Below are positions 36,694 through 48,004 of a stretch of 64,000 nucleotides of DNA, piece after piece (the stretch's first letter is position 1; each line of letters opens with the position of its first letter). The DNA is from Peromyscus leucopus (taxonomy: Eukaryota > Chordata > Mammalia > Rodentia > Cricetidae): NCBI RefSeq assembly GCF_004664715.2, contig NC_051085.1, positions 24,388,551-24,452,550 on the forward strand, written 5' to 3'. Below the pieces are notes generated by a model, which was not told where the DNA came from, did no database searches, and saw only the letters and a program-made list of their open reading frames with translations. The position numbers and the translations under genes were made by a program.

Positions 36694-39600
36694 CTAGTAT
36701 CCTCCTATGAGTGAGTACATACCATTATTTGTCTTTCTGAGCCTGGGTTACCTCACTCAGGATAATTTTTTTCTAGATCCATCCATTTGCTTGCAAACCT
36801 CATGATGTCATTGTTTTTCTCTGCTGAGTAGTATTCCATTGTGTATATGTGCCACAATTTATTTATCCATTCTTCAGTTGAAGGGCATCTAGGTTGTTTC
36901 CTGGTTTTGGCTATTAAAAACAATGATGATATGAACATAGGTGAGCAAGTGCTCTTGTGGTATGTTTGGGCATTTCTTGGGTATATGCCCAAGAGTGGTA
37001 TAGCTGGATCTTGGGGGAGATTGATTCCCAATTTTCTAAGAAAGCGCCATATTGATTTCCAAAGTGGTTGTACAAGCTTGCATTCCCACCAGCAGTGGCA
37101 GAGAGTTCCGCTAGTTCCACATCCTCTCCAGCATAAAGTGTCTTCAGTGTTTTTGATCTTAGCCATTCTGACAGGCATAAGGTGGTATCTCAGAGTTGTT
37201 TTGATTTGAATTTCCCTGATGATTAGGGATGTTGAGCAATTCCTTAAATGTCTTTCAGCCATTTGAGTTTCCTCTGTTGAGAATTCTCTGTTTAGTTTTA
37301 AAGCCCATTTCTTAATTGGACTGTTGGTCGTTTTGATGTCTAATTTCTTGAGTTCCTTATATATTCTGGATATCAGTCCTCTGTCAGATGTGGGCTTGGT
37401 GAAGATCTTTTCCCATTCTGTAGGCTGTCGCTTTGCCTTGTTGACCGTATCCTTTGCTCTACAAAAGCTTCTCAGTTTCAAGAGGTCCCATTGATTGATT
37501 GTTTGTCTCAGTGTCTGTGCTACTGGTGTTATATTTAGGAAGTGATCTCCTATGCCAATGCATTCAAGACTACTTCCTACTTTCTCTTCTAGCAGGTTCA
37601 GAGTAGCTGGATTTATGTTGAGGTCCTTGATCCACTTGGACTTAAGTTTTGTGCACGGTGACAAATATGGATCTATTTGCAGCCTTCTACACGTTGATAT
37701 CCAGTTATGCCAGCACCATTTGTTGAAGATGCTTTCTTTTATCCATTGTATACTTTTGGCTTCTTTGTCAAAAATTATATGTTCATAGGTGTGTGGGTTA
37801 ATGTCAAGGTCTTCAATTCGATTCCTTTGGTCCACATGTCGGTTTTTATGCCAATATCAAAGCTGTTTTTATTACTATAGCTCTATAGTAGAGCTTGAAG
37901 TCAGGGATTGTGATGCCTCCAGAGGTTGTTTTATTGTACAGGATTCTTTTGGCTATCCTGAGTTTTTTGTTTCTCCATATGAAGTTGAGTATTATTCTTT
38001 CCAGGTCTGTGAAGAATTGTGTTGGTATTTTGATGGGGATTGCATTGAATCTGTAGATTGCTTTTGGTAAAATTGCCATTTTTACTATGTTGGTCCTGCC
38101 TATCCATGAGCATGGGAGATCTTTCCATTTTCTGACATCTTCTTCAATTTCTTTTTTCAGGGACTTAAAGTTCTTGTCATATAGGTCCTTCACTTGCTTG
38201 GTTAGTGTTACCCCAAGGTATTTTATGTCATTTGTGGCTATTGTAAAGGGTGATGTATCTCTAACTGCCTTCTCAGCTTCTTTGTCCATTGTATATAGGA
38301 AGGTTACTGATTTTTTTGAGTTGATCTTGTATCCTGCTATGTTGCTGAAGGTGTTTATAAGCTTTATCAGTTCCTGGGTGGAATCTTTGGGGTCACTCAA
38401 GTATAGTATCATGTCATCTGCAAATAGGGAAAGTTTGACTTCTTCCTTTCCAATCTGTATCCCCTTAATCTCCTTATGCTGTCTTATTGCTCTGGCTAGA
38501 ACTTCAAGTACTATATTGAATAAGTATGGGGAGAGTGGACAGTCTTGTCTCGTTCCTGATTTTAGTGGAATTGCTTTGAGTTTCTCTCCATTTAATTTGA
38601 TGTTGGCTGTTGGCTTGCTGTAAATTGCCTTTATTATGTTTAGGTATGTTCCCTGTAATCCTGATTGCCCCAAGACTTTTATCATGAAGGGGTGTTGGAT
38701 TTTGTCAAATGCCTTTTCTGTATCTAGTGAGATGATCATGTGGTTTTTTTTCTTTGAGTTTGTTTATATGGTGTATTACATTGACGGACTTTCATATGTT
38801 GAACCACCCTTGCATCCCTGGGATGAAGCCTACTTGATCATGGTGGATAATTGTTCTGATGTGTTCTTGGAGTCTGTTTGCCAGCATTTTATTGAGTATT
38901 TTTGCATCAATGTTCATGAGGGAGATCGGTCTGTAGTTCTCTTTCTTTGTTGTATCCTTGTTTGGTTTGGGAATTAGGGTTATTGTAGCCTCATAGAAGG
39001 AGTTTGGTAATGTTCCTTCTGTTTCTATTATGTGGAACAATTTAGAGAGTATTGGTATTAACTCTTCTTTGAATATCTGGTAGAATTCTGCGCTGAAACC
39101 ATCTGGTCCTGGGCTTTTTTTGGTTGGGAGACTTTTAATGACTGTTTCTATTTCCTTAGGGGTTATTGGACTATTTAAATAGTTTATCTGGTCTTGATTT
39201 AACTTAGGTATGTGGTCCCTATCCAGAAAATTGTCCATTTCTTTTAGGTTTTCCAGTTTTGTGGAGTAGAGGTTTTTGATATATGACCTGATAATTCTCT
39301 GGATTTCCTCAATGTCTGTTGTTATGTCCCCCTTTTCATTTCTGATTTTGTTGATTTGGATTCTCTCTCTTTGTCTTTTGGTTAGTTTGGATAAGGGCTT
39401 GTCTATCTTGTTGATTTTCTCAAAGAACCAACTCTTTGTTTCATTAATTTTTTGTATTATTCTCTTAGTTTCTATTTTATTAATTTCACCTCCCACTTTG
39501 ATAATTTCCTGGCGTCTATTCTTCCTGGGAGACTTTGCTTCTTCTTGTTCTAGAACTTTCAGGTGTGCTGTTAAGTCACTAGTGTGAGATTTCTCCAACT

Positions 39601-40517
39601 TCTTTATGTGGGCATTTAGTGCTATGAATTTCCCTCTTAGCACTGCTTTCATAGTGTCCCATAAGTTTGGGTATGTGGTGTCTTCATTTTCATTGATCTC
39701 TAGGAAGTCTTTAATTTCTTTCTTTATTTCTTCCTTAACCCATTGGTGATTCAGTTGAGCATTATTCAGTTTCCATGAGATTGTAGGTTTTCTGTAGTTT
39801 TTGTTGTTGTTGAAATCTAACTTTAAACCATGGTGGTTTGATAGAACACAGGAGGTTATTACAATAGTTTTGTATCTATCTGTTGAGATTTGCTTTGTGG
39901 CCAAGTATGTGGTCGATTTTAGAGAAAGTTCCATGGGGTGCTGAGAAGAAGGTGTAATCTTTTTTGTTAGGATGGAATGTTCTGTAGATATTTATTAGGT
40001 CCAATTGGGTCATGACATTAGTTAAGTCCTTTATTTCTCTGTTAAGTTTCGATTTGGGAGATTTGTCCAGTGGTGAAAGTGAGGTGTTGAGATCTCCCAC
40101 TATTAATGTGTGGGGTTTTATATGTGGTTTAAGCTTTAGTAATGTTTCTTTTACATATGTGGGTGCCCTTGTGTTTGGGGCATAAATGTTCAGAATTGAA
40201 ACTTCATCTTGGTGGATCTTTCCTGTGAAGAGTATGTAATGCCCTTCTTGATCTCTTTTGATTGATTTTAGTTTGAAGTCTATTTTGTTGGATATCAGGA
40301 TGGCTACACCCGCTTGTTTCTTAAGACCATTTGATTGGAAAGTCTTTTCCCAGCCTTTTATTTTTAGGTAGTGTCTGTCTTTGAATTTGAGATGTGTTTC
40401 TTGTATGCAGCAGAAAGATAGGTCCTGCTTTCGTATCCATTCTGTAAGCCTATGTCTTTTTATAGGTGAATTAAGTCCATTGATATTAAGGAATATTAAT
40501 GACCAGTGATTGTTCAT
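36694..40517 (-). pseudogene. L1 ORF2 (endonuclease/reverse transcriptase), frameshifted
   Basis: ORF2p normally nicks target DNA and reverse-transcribes L1 RNA at the nick. The start ATG at 40517 opens an APE-like endonuclease with the expected motifs [19 protein letters not shown] and SKIDHILG (213 codons). A GATA-type 4-bp duplication at about 39873-39882 shifts the frame into a 380-codon piece (SPGPDGF, LIPKP, NYRPISL). It stops at a TGA (38792-38794, apparently a decayed CGA) followed by an extra base in an A8 run (38744-38751). The next piece (38739 to 37846) holds RT motifs including FADD at 38413-38424, but the usual RQGC is RQDC. A one-base gain near 37854-37864 leads to the last piece (37835 to 36753) with the zinc knuckle CWRGCGTSGTLCHCWWEC. 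Two more single-A gains (36766-36772, about 36727) precede the expected GGY stop at 36694. Confidence 0.96.
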
Positions 40518-40579
40518 CCCTGTTATTTTTGGTGGTAGCGTGTGTGTACTTCTCTTCTTTGGGGTTTACTGTTGTGGCT

Positions 40580-41732
40580 TTATCTATTGCCTGTGTTTTC
40601 GAGTGTGTATCTGACTTCCTTTGGTTGGAATTTTCCTTCTAGTGCTTTCTGTAGGGCTGGGTTTGTGGATAAGTATTGTTTAAATCTGGCTTTGTCTTGG
40701 AATATCTTGTTCATTCCGTCTATGATGATTGAAAGCTTTGTTGGGTATATTAGTCTGGGCTGACATCCATGGTCTCTTAGTGTCTGCATTACATCTGTCC
40801 AGGTCCTTCGGGCTTTCAAAGTCTCCATTGAGAAATCGGGTGTTATTCTGATGGGTTTGCCTTTATAGGTCACTTGGCCTTTTTCCTTGGCTGCTCTTAA
40901 TATTCTTTCTTTATTCTGTACATTTAGTTGTTTAATTATTATGTGTCGAGGGGACTTTTTTGGGGGGTCTAGTCTGTTTGGTGTTCTATAGGCTTCTTGT
41001 ATCTTCATAGGCATTTCCTTCTTTAAGTTGGGAAAGTTTTCTTCTATGATTTTGTTGAATATATTTTCTGTGCCTTTGAGTTGGTATTCTTCACCTTTTT
41101 CTATCCCTATAATTCGTAGGTTTGGTCTTTTCATGGTGTCCCAAATTTCTTGGACATTTTGGTTCATGACTTTGTTGGCTTTAGTGTTTTCTTTGACTGA
41201 TGAAACTATTTCTTCTACTGTATCTTCAATGCCAGAGATCCTCTCTTCCATCTCTTGCATTCTGTTGGTTATACTTGCATCTGAAGTTCCCGATCTTTTA
41301 CTCAGATTTTCTATTTCCAGCATTCCCTCTGTTTGTGTCTTTTTCATTTTTCTATTTTCCTTTTCATGTCTTGGACTGTTTCCTTTATTTGTTTCATTGC
41401 TTTTTCATGATTTTCTTTCAGTACTTTATTGTTTTCTTCCAGGACTTTATTGCTTTCTTCCAAGACTTTATTGTTTTCTTCCAGGACTTTATTGTTTTCT
41501 TCTAATTTGTTTGCCCTTTCCTCTAGTTGTTTACAGCGTTCTTCCCATTTTTTTTTGTCTTTTCCTGTACACAAGCCTCTACCTTCTTCATGATGTTATT
41601 CATAAGGCTGTTTTCTTCTGCTTCTTCCAATTTTTGATGTTCAGGTCTAGATGTTGGAGGTGGGCTAGGTTCTGGTGATGCTGTATTGCTCTTCATTTTG
41701 TTGTATGTACTTCTGCCTTGACGTCTGCCCAT
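40580..41732 (-). pseudogene. L1 ORF1 (RNA-binding chaperone), frameshifted
   Basis: ORF1p coats L1 RNA as a coiled-coil trimer. I place the start at MGRRQGRST (41732), although the same frame is open back to 41837. The first piece breaks in a nine-base A-run (41548-41556). The second carries the coiled coil with a seven-residue repeat KVLEENN about four times. A second break in a five-base A-run (41347-41351) leads to the 255-codon last piece with the RRM-like block RPNLRIIGIEKGEE and the C-terminal domain (KARRTWTDVMQTLRDHGCQP). Length and order match rodent L1 ORF1. Two single-base shifts make it non-functional as read. Confidence 0.95.
41411..41513 (-). repeat. 21-bp tandem repeat in L1 ORF1 coiled coil
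   Basis: Units at 41411, 41432, 41453, 41474 and a partial one at 41495 (plus-strand form TTTTCTTCCAGGACTTTATT and variants) are each 21 bp. They encode heptads of KVLEENN type, so expansion lengthens the coiled coil without changing frame. Rodent L1 ORF1 is known to have a length-polymorphic region at this place. Confidence 0.95.
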
Positions 41733-42315
41733 CTCCTTGTGGTTCATTCTTGGTCTCATCAGTGCACTTGGTTCAGACAGAGCTGACAGATTCAGGAAGT
41801 CTCTCTCTCTTGTCCAGACGGGAGCTCTCTTGTCCAAATGGGAACTCTGAGGCAGGATGGAAGCTCTTATCTGGACGGGAAGTCTGGGGCAGGATGGGAG
41901 CTTTTGTCCAGACAGGAAGTCAGAGGTAGAATGGGCGCTCTTGTCCAGAAGTGAAGTCCGGGGCAGGATGTGCGCTCTTGTCCAGAAGGGAAGTCCAGGG
42001 CAGGATGGGAGTCCTCTCTGGTCCAGAAGGGAAGTCCAGGGCAGGATGGGAGCTGGAGGCCAGTCTCTAAGTCCCAGGAAGTGGCAGGGGTCTCCTGCAG
42101 ATGGGCATGGGGGCAGGGCATGGAGATTGCAGGGGCTGCCAGGGGCTTAGAGAAGGGGATCCTTCCCGGTGGGGCTAGAAGGGCACCCGCCCGGTGGCCA
42201 GAACCTGGGGCCAACTTGGGCAGGTCTTCCCAGGAGTGGTTGGTGCCCAGGGATGGGGTCCGGGATGGTCCCGGATACTCACCTCTGGTCCAGAAGGGAA
42301 GTCGGGGGCAGGATC
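41733..42315 (-). promoter_or_regulatory. L1 5' UTR / internal promoter region with 37-bp repeat array
   Basis: The 583-bp GC-rich leader precedes ORF1. From the 5' end it holds one isolated unit (CGACTTCCCTTCTGGACCAG), about 215 bp of unique GC-rich sequence, then roughly five to six head-to-tail units between 42050 and 41815. Unit starts at 41901, 41938 and 41975 are 37 bp apart and the next step is 41 bp. The shared core on the sense strand is ACTTCCCTTCTGGAC. L1 5' UTRs act as internal RNA polymerase II promoters; promoter activity here is inferred. A 115-codon minus frame through the array is probably incidental. Confidence 0.85.
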
Positions 42316-42329
42316 ATAAAACATGTCTT
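42316..42329 (+). repeat. Target-site duplication of the full-length L1 (5' side)
   Basis: ATAAAACATGTCTT, identical to 35715-35728. Confidence 0.95.
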
Positions 42330-43980
42330 ATTTTTACTTTCTTAATAAATCACTTGTAAGAAAAGATTAAATGAACAAATTAAAAACACACAGCAAGTAA
42401 ATAAAATTACTCCATATCTTTTCCAGGAATATTCCAGAAACAGATTTAGCTGTGTGGATGAACTCTATACTTTGAAGTCACTTGCAGAGCAGTCCAACTC
42501 CAGCTACATTAGCATAAGAGGACATTTCATTTGATCTGTTTAGATATTTGGGGAGAAATTTTCCATATAAGCAGTGATTTATACTTCTGTGTGATTGTTA
42601 GGTAATAATGGGAGGGGGGTGATTTTTGATATTGATATGCCATTTTTCCCTCTCAATATTGTGATAAAGGAAAAGAAGTTTCCAACAGACACTGGACCTT
42701 TGTGTCTATCTTTACTGTGTAAGACAGTTTAAACTCGGAAAAGTTTGCCTCAAATCCACTCTGATGGCTAGTATATATTGATACAGAACAGTCACTATGA
42801 CAAAGGATAAGAATTCTACCCAAGCCAAATCAATCTGGTAGACTTGACAAAGAGCAAGTTTATTGTTGCTTTGTTTTGCTTTGGGGGGTATTGTTTGTTT
42901 TTTATTTTTCATTGATGAAAGAAACTTTTGACTGGATATAGTAGAATGAGTTAAATGATTGTGAAATGAAGCATAATATGTCTTATTTTAGTAAGAAAGA
43001 GTGATGTAAATTAAAGGCATTTGAGCTTTTGTCCTGAAAAGTCTACCATTGAACTACAATAGGTAATTATTTTCAAATTATCAAATCGCCAATTTACACA
43101 GTTTTTAAAGCATCACAGAAATGTATTCCAAAGAAACGTTATTTGATTGAGTTAGCAATTCTATTATTTAAAAACAGTAAAAGGTGTCTATCTACTTTTA
43201 TTATTATTGTCTGTTAGAGGAATTCATGCACAGTTTATAGTTAAAAAAGCATTTTTACATTTTTAGTACTTAGGAAACTGTGACTTCGATATACAGTTTG
43301 GTAACTTTTCTTAAGCAAAGGTATGCCACACATACATCATATACAGGGCATATAGAAACTGCTAAAAAGAATAGTATATGACCTACACTTTTGAGAGACT
43401 GTGATGCAAAAAGGAAGACACTTAAAATTATTTTTTAAATGTTTTAAAATGCTGAGAGCATTGACTTGATAGGACAGAACCAATATTCATTTCTATTTTA
43501 TTTTATGCCTAAATTAGTTTCAGATTACTGAAAGGGGACTTTTTAACCTCCTATGCTTTTCAATATGTCTATGAATATCTAAGAGAAGGAATGTAATAAT
43601 TTCTTATCTTAGTAGGATAAAAACATAAAAAGATCATTACAGTAATAGAAAGAAGAAACATCTACCAGTCTCTTCTGTCTCAAATACTATGAAATATAAA
43701 TTTTTACTGTTCTAAACATTCTAAAACTCTTTAAGGTAGATATAATTAGAATCCACATTCAGATGGGCAAGGATAATTACAAAGAAAATACTTAGAAAAC
43801 AAAAGAATCACCAGTAATTGAAGGAAAAATAAAAGAAAGAAATTTCATGTGGAGAAATAACTACAGAAAAGGAAAATAACAAAAAAGATTCAGTAAAGAA
43901 AAGAAACAGAATTATCATCAATTCTTTGTCTTTATTATCACTTAGAGACATAATTAAAGATTGGGAAAATGAAAACTAGG
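42330..43980. other. Unassigned AT-rich DNA
   Basis: No gene or confident repeat was recognised. It is very AT-rich throughout. Confidence 0.4.
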
Positions 43981-43988
43981 GTAATTTA

Positions 43989-44152
43989 CCTGGACATAAT
44001 GAACCACACCTTTGATCCCAGCAAATGAGAGGCAGAGCCAGGAAGATCCCCTTGAGATGAGGCCAGCCTGGTCTATATAGTAAATAAGTTCCAGGACAGC
44101 TAGAGTTACATAGTGAGATTCTGTCTTGAAACAAAAAAAAAAAACAAGCAAA
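43989..44152 (+). mobile_element. B1 SINE
   Basis: AACCACACCTTTGATCCCAG, GATGAGGCCAGCCTGGTCTA, AAGTTCCAGGACAGCTAGAG and GAGATTCTGTCTTGAAAC with an A-run make a diverged B1. A GGAA/GGGA microsatellite follows its tail. Confidence 0.9.
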
Positions 44153-44166
44153 TAAGAAATAAAAAA

Positions 44167-44232
44167 GAAAGGAAGGAAGGAAGGAAGGAAGGGAGGGAGG
44201 GAGGGAGGAAGGAAGGAAGGAAGGAAGGAAAA
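44167..44232 (+). repeat. (GGAA)n/(GGGA)n microsatellite
   Basis: GGAA units, then five GGGA-type units, then GGAA again. It is purely purine on the plus strand and grew at the B1 tail. Confidence 0.97.
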
Positions 44233-44239
44233 TAGCATA

Positions 44240-45525
44240 GTTGATATGGAAAATCAATTTAGTATAAATAAATTAATTCAGAAAGGGGCACAGCCAGACC
44301 ATAAACCCACAAGCAAAAGGATAGGGTCATAGAAACTATCTCAAAGACAGCACAAAACAACAAATGAAAGGAAATAAACAGATGAGGAGAAAAAATTCCA
44401 GTTGTCCACTAAATAGTTCTAGAAAAAATATATAGAAAATGAGTAGGAAAAATAATAAAGCAATCATACAGATTAGAAGAAAGATTTTTAATGATAGAAC
44501 TGAAAGAGTTCACAGATCACTAACACGGCAAATAATGACTGCCATATACCTAAGCCACCAGGCTGACATGGCAGAATTCCACAGATTAAAGCAAAAGCTC
44601 ACACCAGTTCAAAGGGAATGAAGCAGGCTAGCTACAAACACAAAAGGAAACAAAAATGTTACAGCCAGCTGGTCAACAGCCATCTTCTTGACGACACTAA
44701 GAGTCAGAAGATAACAGAACTTCAGCTTTAAAGTTATCGCCAAAATGGGATTTCAAAGTTTACATGGTACAACACTTCACTGCACAGATCAGTTGGGAGG
44801 ACTAATCCCATTTTTCAGAAGCATAGTGAATCAGAAGTATGACTCAGGCACCACACAGGACTGCAGAGAAACAGGCTTTCAGGAGATGCTCCAACAAGCT
44901 AGTCAACAAAAATGGTTAATTTGCACTATTAGTTGAGGCATGACATAAATGACAGGAAATTAAATACTCAGATTATTTTGGCCTAGGGAAGTGATAGACA
45001 GTCAAGAGTAAGATTTGACAAAGGAAAGCAAGCCATACTCTCTCGAGAATCTTTTCATAACAAACCTATAAATTCAGATGAGATATATGTCAGTATATTT
45101 ATAAATAATGACAATTTTATATGTTATTCTAAGCAAAATCATCCTGAAATAAATGGAAGCTAAAAATTTATAAATGTTAGTACATATGTAACACAGCATG
45201 AGTAAAAAGAAAAAGAAAAATTTGGCTTCTCCAGGTAATTAATCTATCCAACAAAGGGAATTGGAGAAGCAGATATATAAAATAAGTTCATACAGGTCCA
45301 GGGTAAAATAAATGTTAAAAGATTAACCATCAATATGAGTAGATTACAAGGCAGATATTTTAAACCCAAGATTCACTATTTGTTATGGGATAGAAGCAAA
45401 ATATACAAAGCATAAACACAATCACAAATCAAGCATGATAGTAAAATTAAATGTAGATGCCCCATGAACATGAAAGTTCAAAATACCTCCCACAATCATG
45501 GTCTGCATATGAAAATTGAAAGCGA
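44240..45525. other. Unassigned A-rich DNA, possibly old L1
   Basis: No gene. The plus strand is A-rich and the stretch ends at an L1 3' end, so part of it could be an old L1 3' region on the plus strand. I cannot show this. Frames of 60-63 codons are unsupported. Confidence 0.35.
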
Positions 45526-45528
45526 AAG

Positions 45529-45598
45529 AAAGGAAGAAGGAAGGAAGGAAGGAAGGAAGGAAGGAAGGAAGGAAGGAAGGAAGGAAGGAAAAGAAAAG
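45529..45598 (+). repeat. (GGAA)n microsatellite
   Basis: About 70 bases of GGAA repeats with an AGAAGG start. Purely purine on the plus strand. Confidence 0.97.
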
Positions 45599-45602
45599 AC
45601 AT

Positions 45603-45728
45603 ATATTTTAATTGGTTGGTAGGTAGGTGTGGCAGATTTGGATGAATCTGGAAGGAGTTTGGGGAGGGAGATGATATGACCAGAATACAATGTATTCTGA
45701 AAGTTCTCAAAGAGCTAATAAAAAATGA
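45603..45728 (+). mobile_element. L1 3' end fragment, plus strand
   Basis: TCTGGAAGGAGTTTGGGGAG, GGAGATGATATGACCAGAAT, ACAATGTATTCTGAAAGTTC and CTAATAAAAAATGAAAAC match the extreme 3' end of older rodent L1. Confidence 0.75.
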
Positions 45729-45729
45729 A

Positions 45730-46593
45730 AACACAACAAGGCCGAATTTTTGACTGCCTTATGCTTTATGAAAATCTGCTTGCTGACTGAATTCTTATCC
45801 AACTGCACAGTTAACAAGCATACATCTTATATATGTGTTTTATACAGCAAAAATATTCAAGAACCAAGAGACACCACCTTAAATTTAATATATAGGTTGT
45901 CAGAGGGATGCACTATTCAGTCAGAGACAACTAATAAATGTCCTGGCATTTTGCACCCACCCAAAAGATGGTAGGAAATGGTCATGAAATTACTATAGTA
46001 TGGTAGTATCTTACATGCGGAGTATAATTCAGGTGTCATTTAATACTTCATTTTTTATTATTTTTTTGCAGGTATCTCAACTGCAAATACCACACACATG
46101 GTCTTTTCTTTATGCAAAAACTCTGATGATTTTAATTTTTATCAAATTTTTAAAAATATTTTATGGTAGTTAACATTAGATGATTATATACCTGTATTTC
46201 ATGCATGATTGGCATGTCTAACATTTTCTTCGTTTGCTTCAGTATTTTTATACTATAATCTGTAAATTTTTCAAATGGTCACAGTCTTAGATATTGCAAA
46301 GGTGCAGTTCATCAACAAATGTACAACAGAGGAAAGGCAAAAAAAAGGGACCTTCATACTTCCTTCTCCATCTTGTCTGTTAGTCCTGTGAGGCAGGCAA
46401 TAAGGAAAACTAGATCATTTTAATCCCTTTTTAAACACTAGAGGCAAGTATAAATTTAGGTGTATGTGCAGGTGGGCACAGGCATATACATTTGTAACAA
46501 TGCATTTACATGTATGTAGTTATAATTAAGTATATCCATATATGTAAATCTATACACATGTCTCCTTTTGTATGTATATACACTAGCACATAT
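45730..46593. other. Unassigned AT-rich DNA
   Basis: No gene or confident repeat was recognised. Confidence 0.35.
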
Positions 46594-46599
46594 ATTTTA

Positions 46600-46987
46600 T
46601 GCTGTGGGATGGTCTGTATGTCAAATTGCTCTTATTGGTCAATAAATAAAACACTGATTGGCCATTGGCCAGGCAGGAAGTATAGGCGGGACTAACAGAG
46701 AGGAGAACAGAGAAAACAGAAAGACGGAGGGGGACACTGCCAGCCCCGGCCAGGACAAGCAGCATGTGAAGATGCCGGTAAGCCACGAGTCACATGGCAA
46801 GGTATAGACTTATAGAAATGGATTAATTTAAGACATAAGAACAGTTAGCAAGAAGCCTGTCATGGCCATACAGTTTGTAAGCATTATAAGTCTCTGTGTT
46901 TACTTGGTTGGGTCTGAGCAGCTGTGGGACTGGCGGGTGACAGAGATTTGTCCTGACTGTGGACCAGGTAGAAAAACTCTAGCTACA
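46600..46987 (-). mobile_element. Solo ERV LTR (family A, copy 2)
   Basis: A 388-bp element with TG...CA ends (TGCTGTGGGATGG to CTCTAGCTACA), reverse complement to copies 1 and 3. Perfect 6-bp target duplications ATTTTA lie at 46594-46599 and 46988-46993. Internal blocks include AGGCAGGAAGTATAGGCGGG and GGACTGGCGGGTGACAGAG. No coding interior adjoins it, so it is a solo LTR. The strand is given relative to copies 1 and 3 and the true transcription direction is unknown. Confidence 0.93.
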
Positions 46988-46993
46988 ATTTTA

Positions 46994-47650
46994 TATAAAA
47001 AAGCATAAATATGCCTTATACAAATGCATATTTTAATATATAAAGATAGAAAATATTAACAAATATTCAACAAGAATGATGAAGCACAAAATCCATTAAC
47101 AATATTGCATTTATTTGACAAATATTAGTTATCTGTAAAATACATAGCATTATTCTTTATGCTATAGACTAGCATGCCATCACATAAAAAATTATGCTTA
47201 CTACCATGCTTATAATAAAAATTTTAAAGCAACTTAGTTGAAAATCCACTTTTGTGAAATTGGCAGTGTTCAGCATTTTGAACAGTGCTGGTAATGAACA
47301 GTGCTGAGGAAGGTCTATTTCATAATACTAAAGTCACTGAAGGAAAATGCTATTAATATATTGGTTAATAGGATATTCCTATCTAGAATCTTGTAACTAT
47401 ACTCTGTGATTCATCAGTCTGCCATGCTTCATTATAAAACTCAAAGGATATGGATAGAAAATACGAAGGTCTATGTAAACCATCACTACTACACATGGAC
47501 TTTCTGTATGAAAGTGGACACTTAGGTATTGTAGGAAACCCTGCTGGCATGGCATAACTCATCATGTGTCCTAAAAAATATGTTTTGTTTTAGTGGAATC
47601 ATTGTCCTGGTATCTGTATTTAGTTTTGGCAAGTAAAACAACAGGGAATA
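46994..47650. other. Unassigned AT-rich DNA
   Basis: No gene or confident repeat was recognised. A short direct repeat GAACAGTGCTG occurs twice near 47280-47306. Confidence 0.35.
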
Positions 47651-47654
47651 GGGC

Positions 47655-47995
47655 TCCTTTCTCCATACGTTCTACGATCTTCACAGCGTAGAGATGAAAC
47701 ATTCGCTGCCAATATGGTGGCATTTGATGGTGGGGCCACTAAGGGTTAATTAGTTTTAGTAAGTCCAACCGGAAATATATATATTTCTTGTTCAGAGTAA
47801 TGCCCTTACATCATGAGACACCATCAAGTTATGAAAGCTGTCGACATGCCAATAAGAGAGTACTCGTCGGAAGCCAGTAATGGTGGAGCTTTAAGATTAG
47901 ACTTCCAGGCCCAGGACTGTGAAAAAATAAATTTCTGCTGCTTAAGTCATCCAGCATATGATACTGTAGTATGGTATCTTAAACTGACTAAGATA
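47655..47995 (+). mobile_element. Old MST/MLT1-like MaLR LTR
   Basis: GGTGGGGCCACTAAGGGTTA, TTAGACTTCCAGGCCCAGGA, GTGAAAAAATAAATTTCTGC and GTATCTTAAACTGACTAAGA follow the order of the MST/MLT1 LTR group shared across placental mammals. The copy is strongly diverged. Confidence 0.7.
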
Positions 47996-48004
47996 AGTTT
48001 ATCA

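Larger units (their letters stand above)
35729..42315 (-). mobile_element. Full-length LINE-1 retrotransposon, coding-defective
   Basis: A 6.6-kb L1 runs on the minus strand: 5' UTR (42315 to 41733), ORF1 (41732 to 40580), a spacer of about 62 bp, ORF2 (40517 to 36694) and 3' UTR (to 35729) ending in a short A-rich tail. A perfect 14-bp target duplication (35715-35728 and 42316-42329) proves a single complete insertion. The sense-strand junction, AAT|AAGA, is close to the L1 endonuclease preference. The protein sequence is clearly rodent L1. Both ORFs carry several frameshifts, most in A-runs, and ORF2 has one TGA, so the copy is a moderately young but dead element, unless the indels are base-calling errors. 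Confidence 0.97.

Noticed and set aside
38087..38623. 178-codon plus frame
   Set aside because: It is antisense to L1 ORF2 RT and has no independent support.
41028..41678. 216-codon plus frame
   Set aside because: It is antisense to L1 ORF1, and its length reflects strand composition of the L1.
41867..42214. 115-codon minus frame in the L1 5' UTR, an ORF0-like candidate
   Set aside because: ORF0 of primate L1 lies on the antisense strand relative to ORF1 and ORF2. This frame is on the sense strand and reads through the 37-bp array, which is not a multiple of three, so it gives no consistent repeated peptide.
44167..45598. Regular short repeats (GGAA) as a possible CRISPR-like array
   Set aside because: They are pure tetranucleotide microsatellites without spacers, in eukaryotic DNA.
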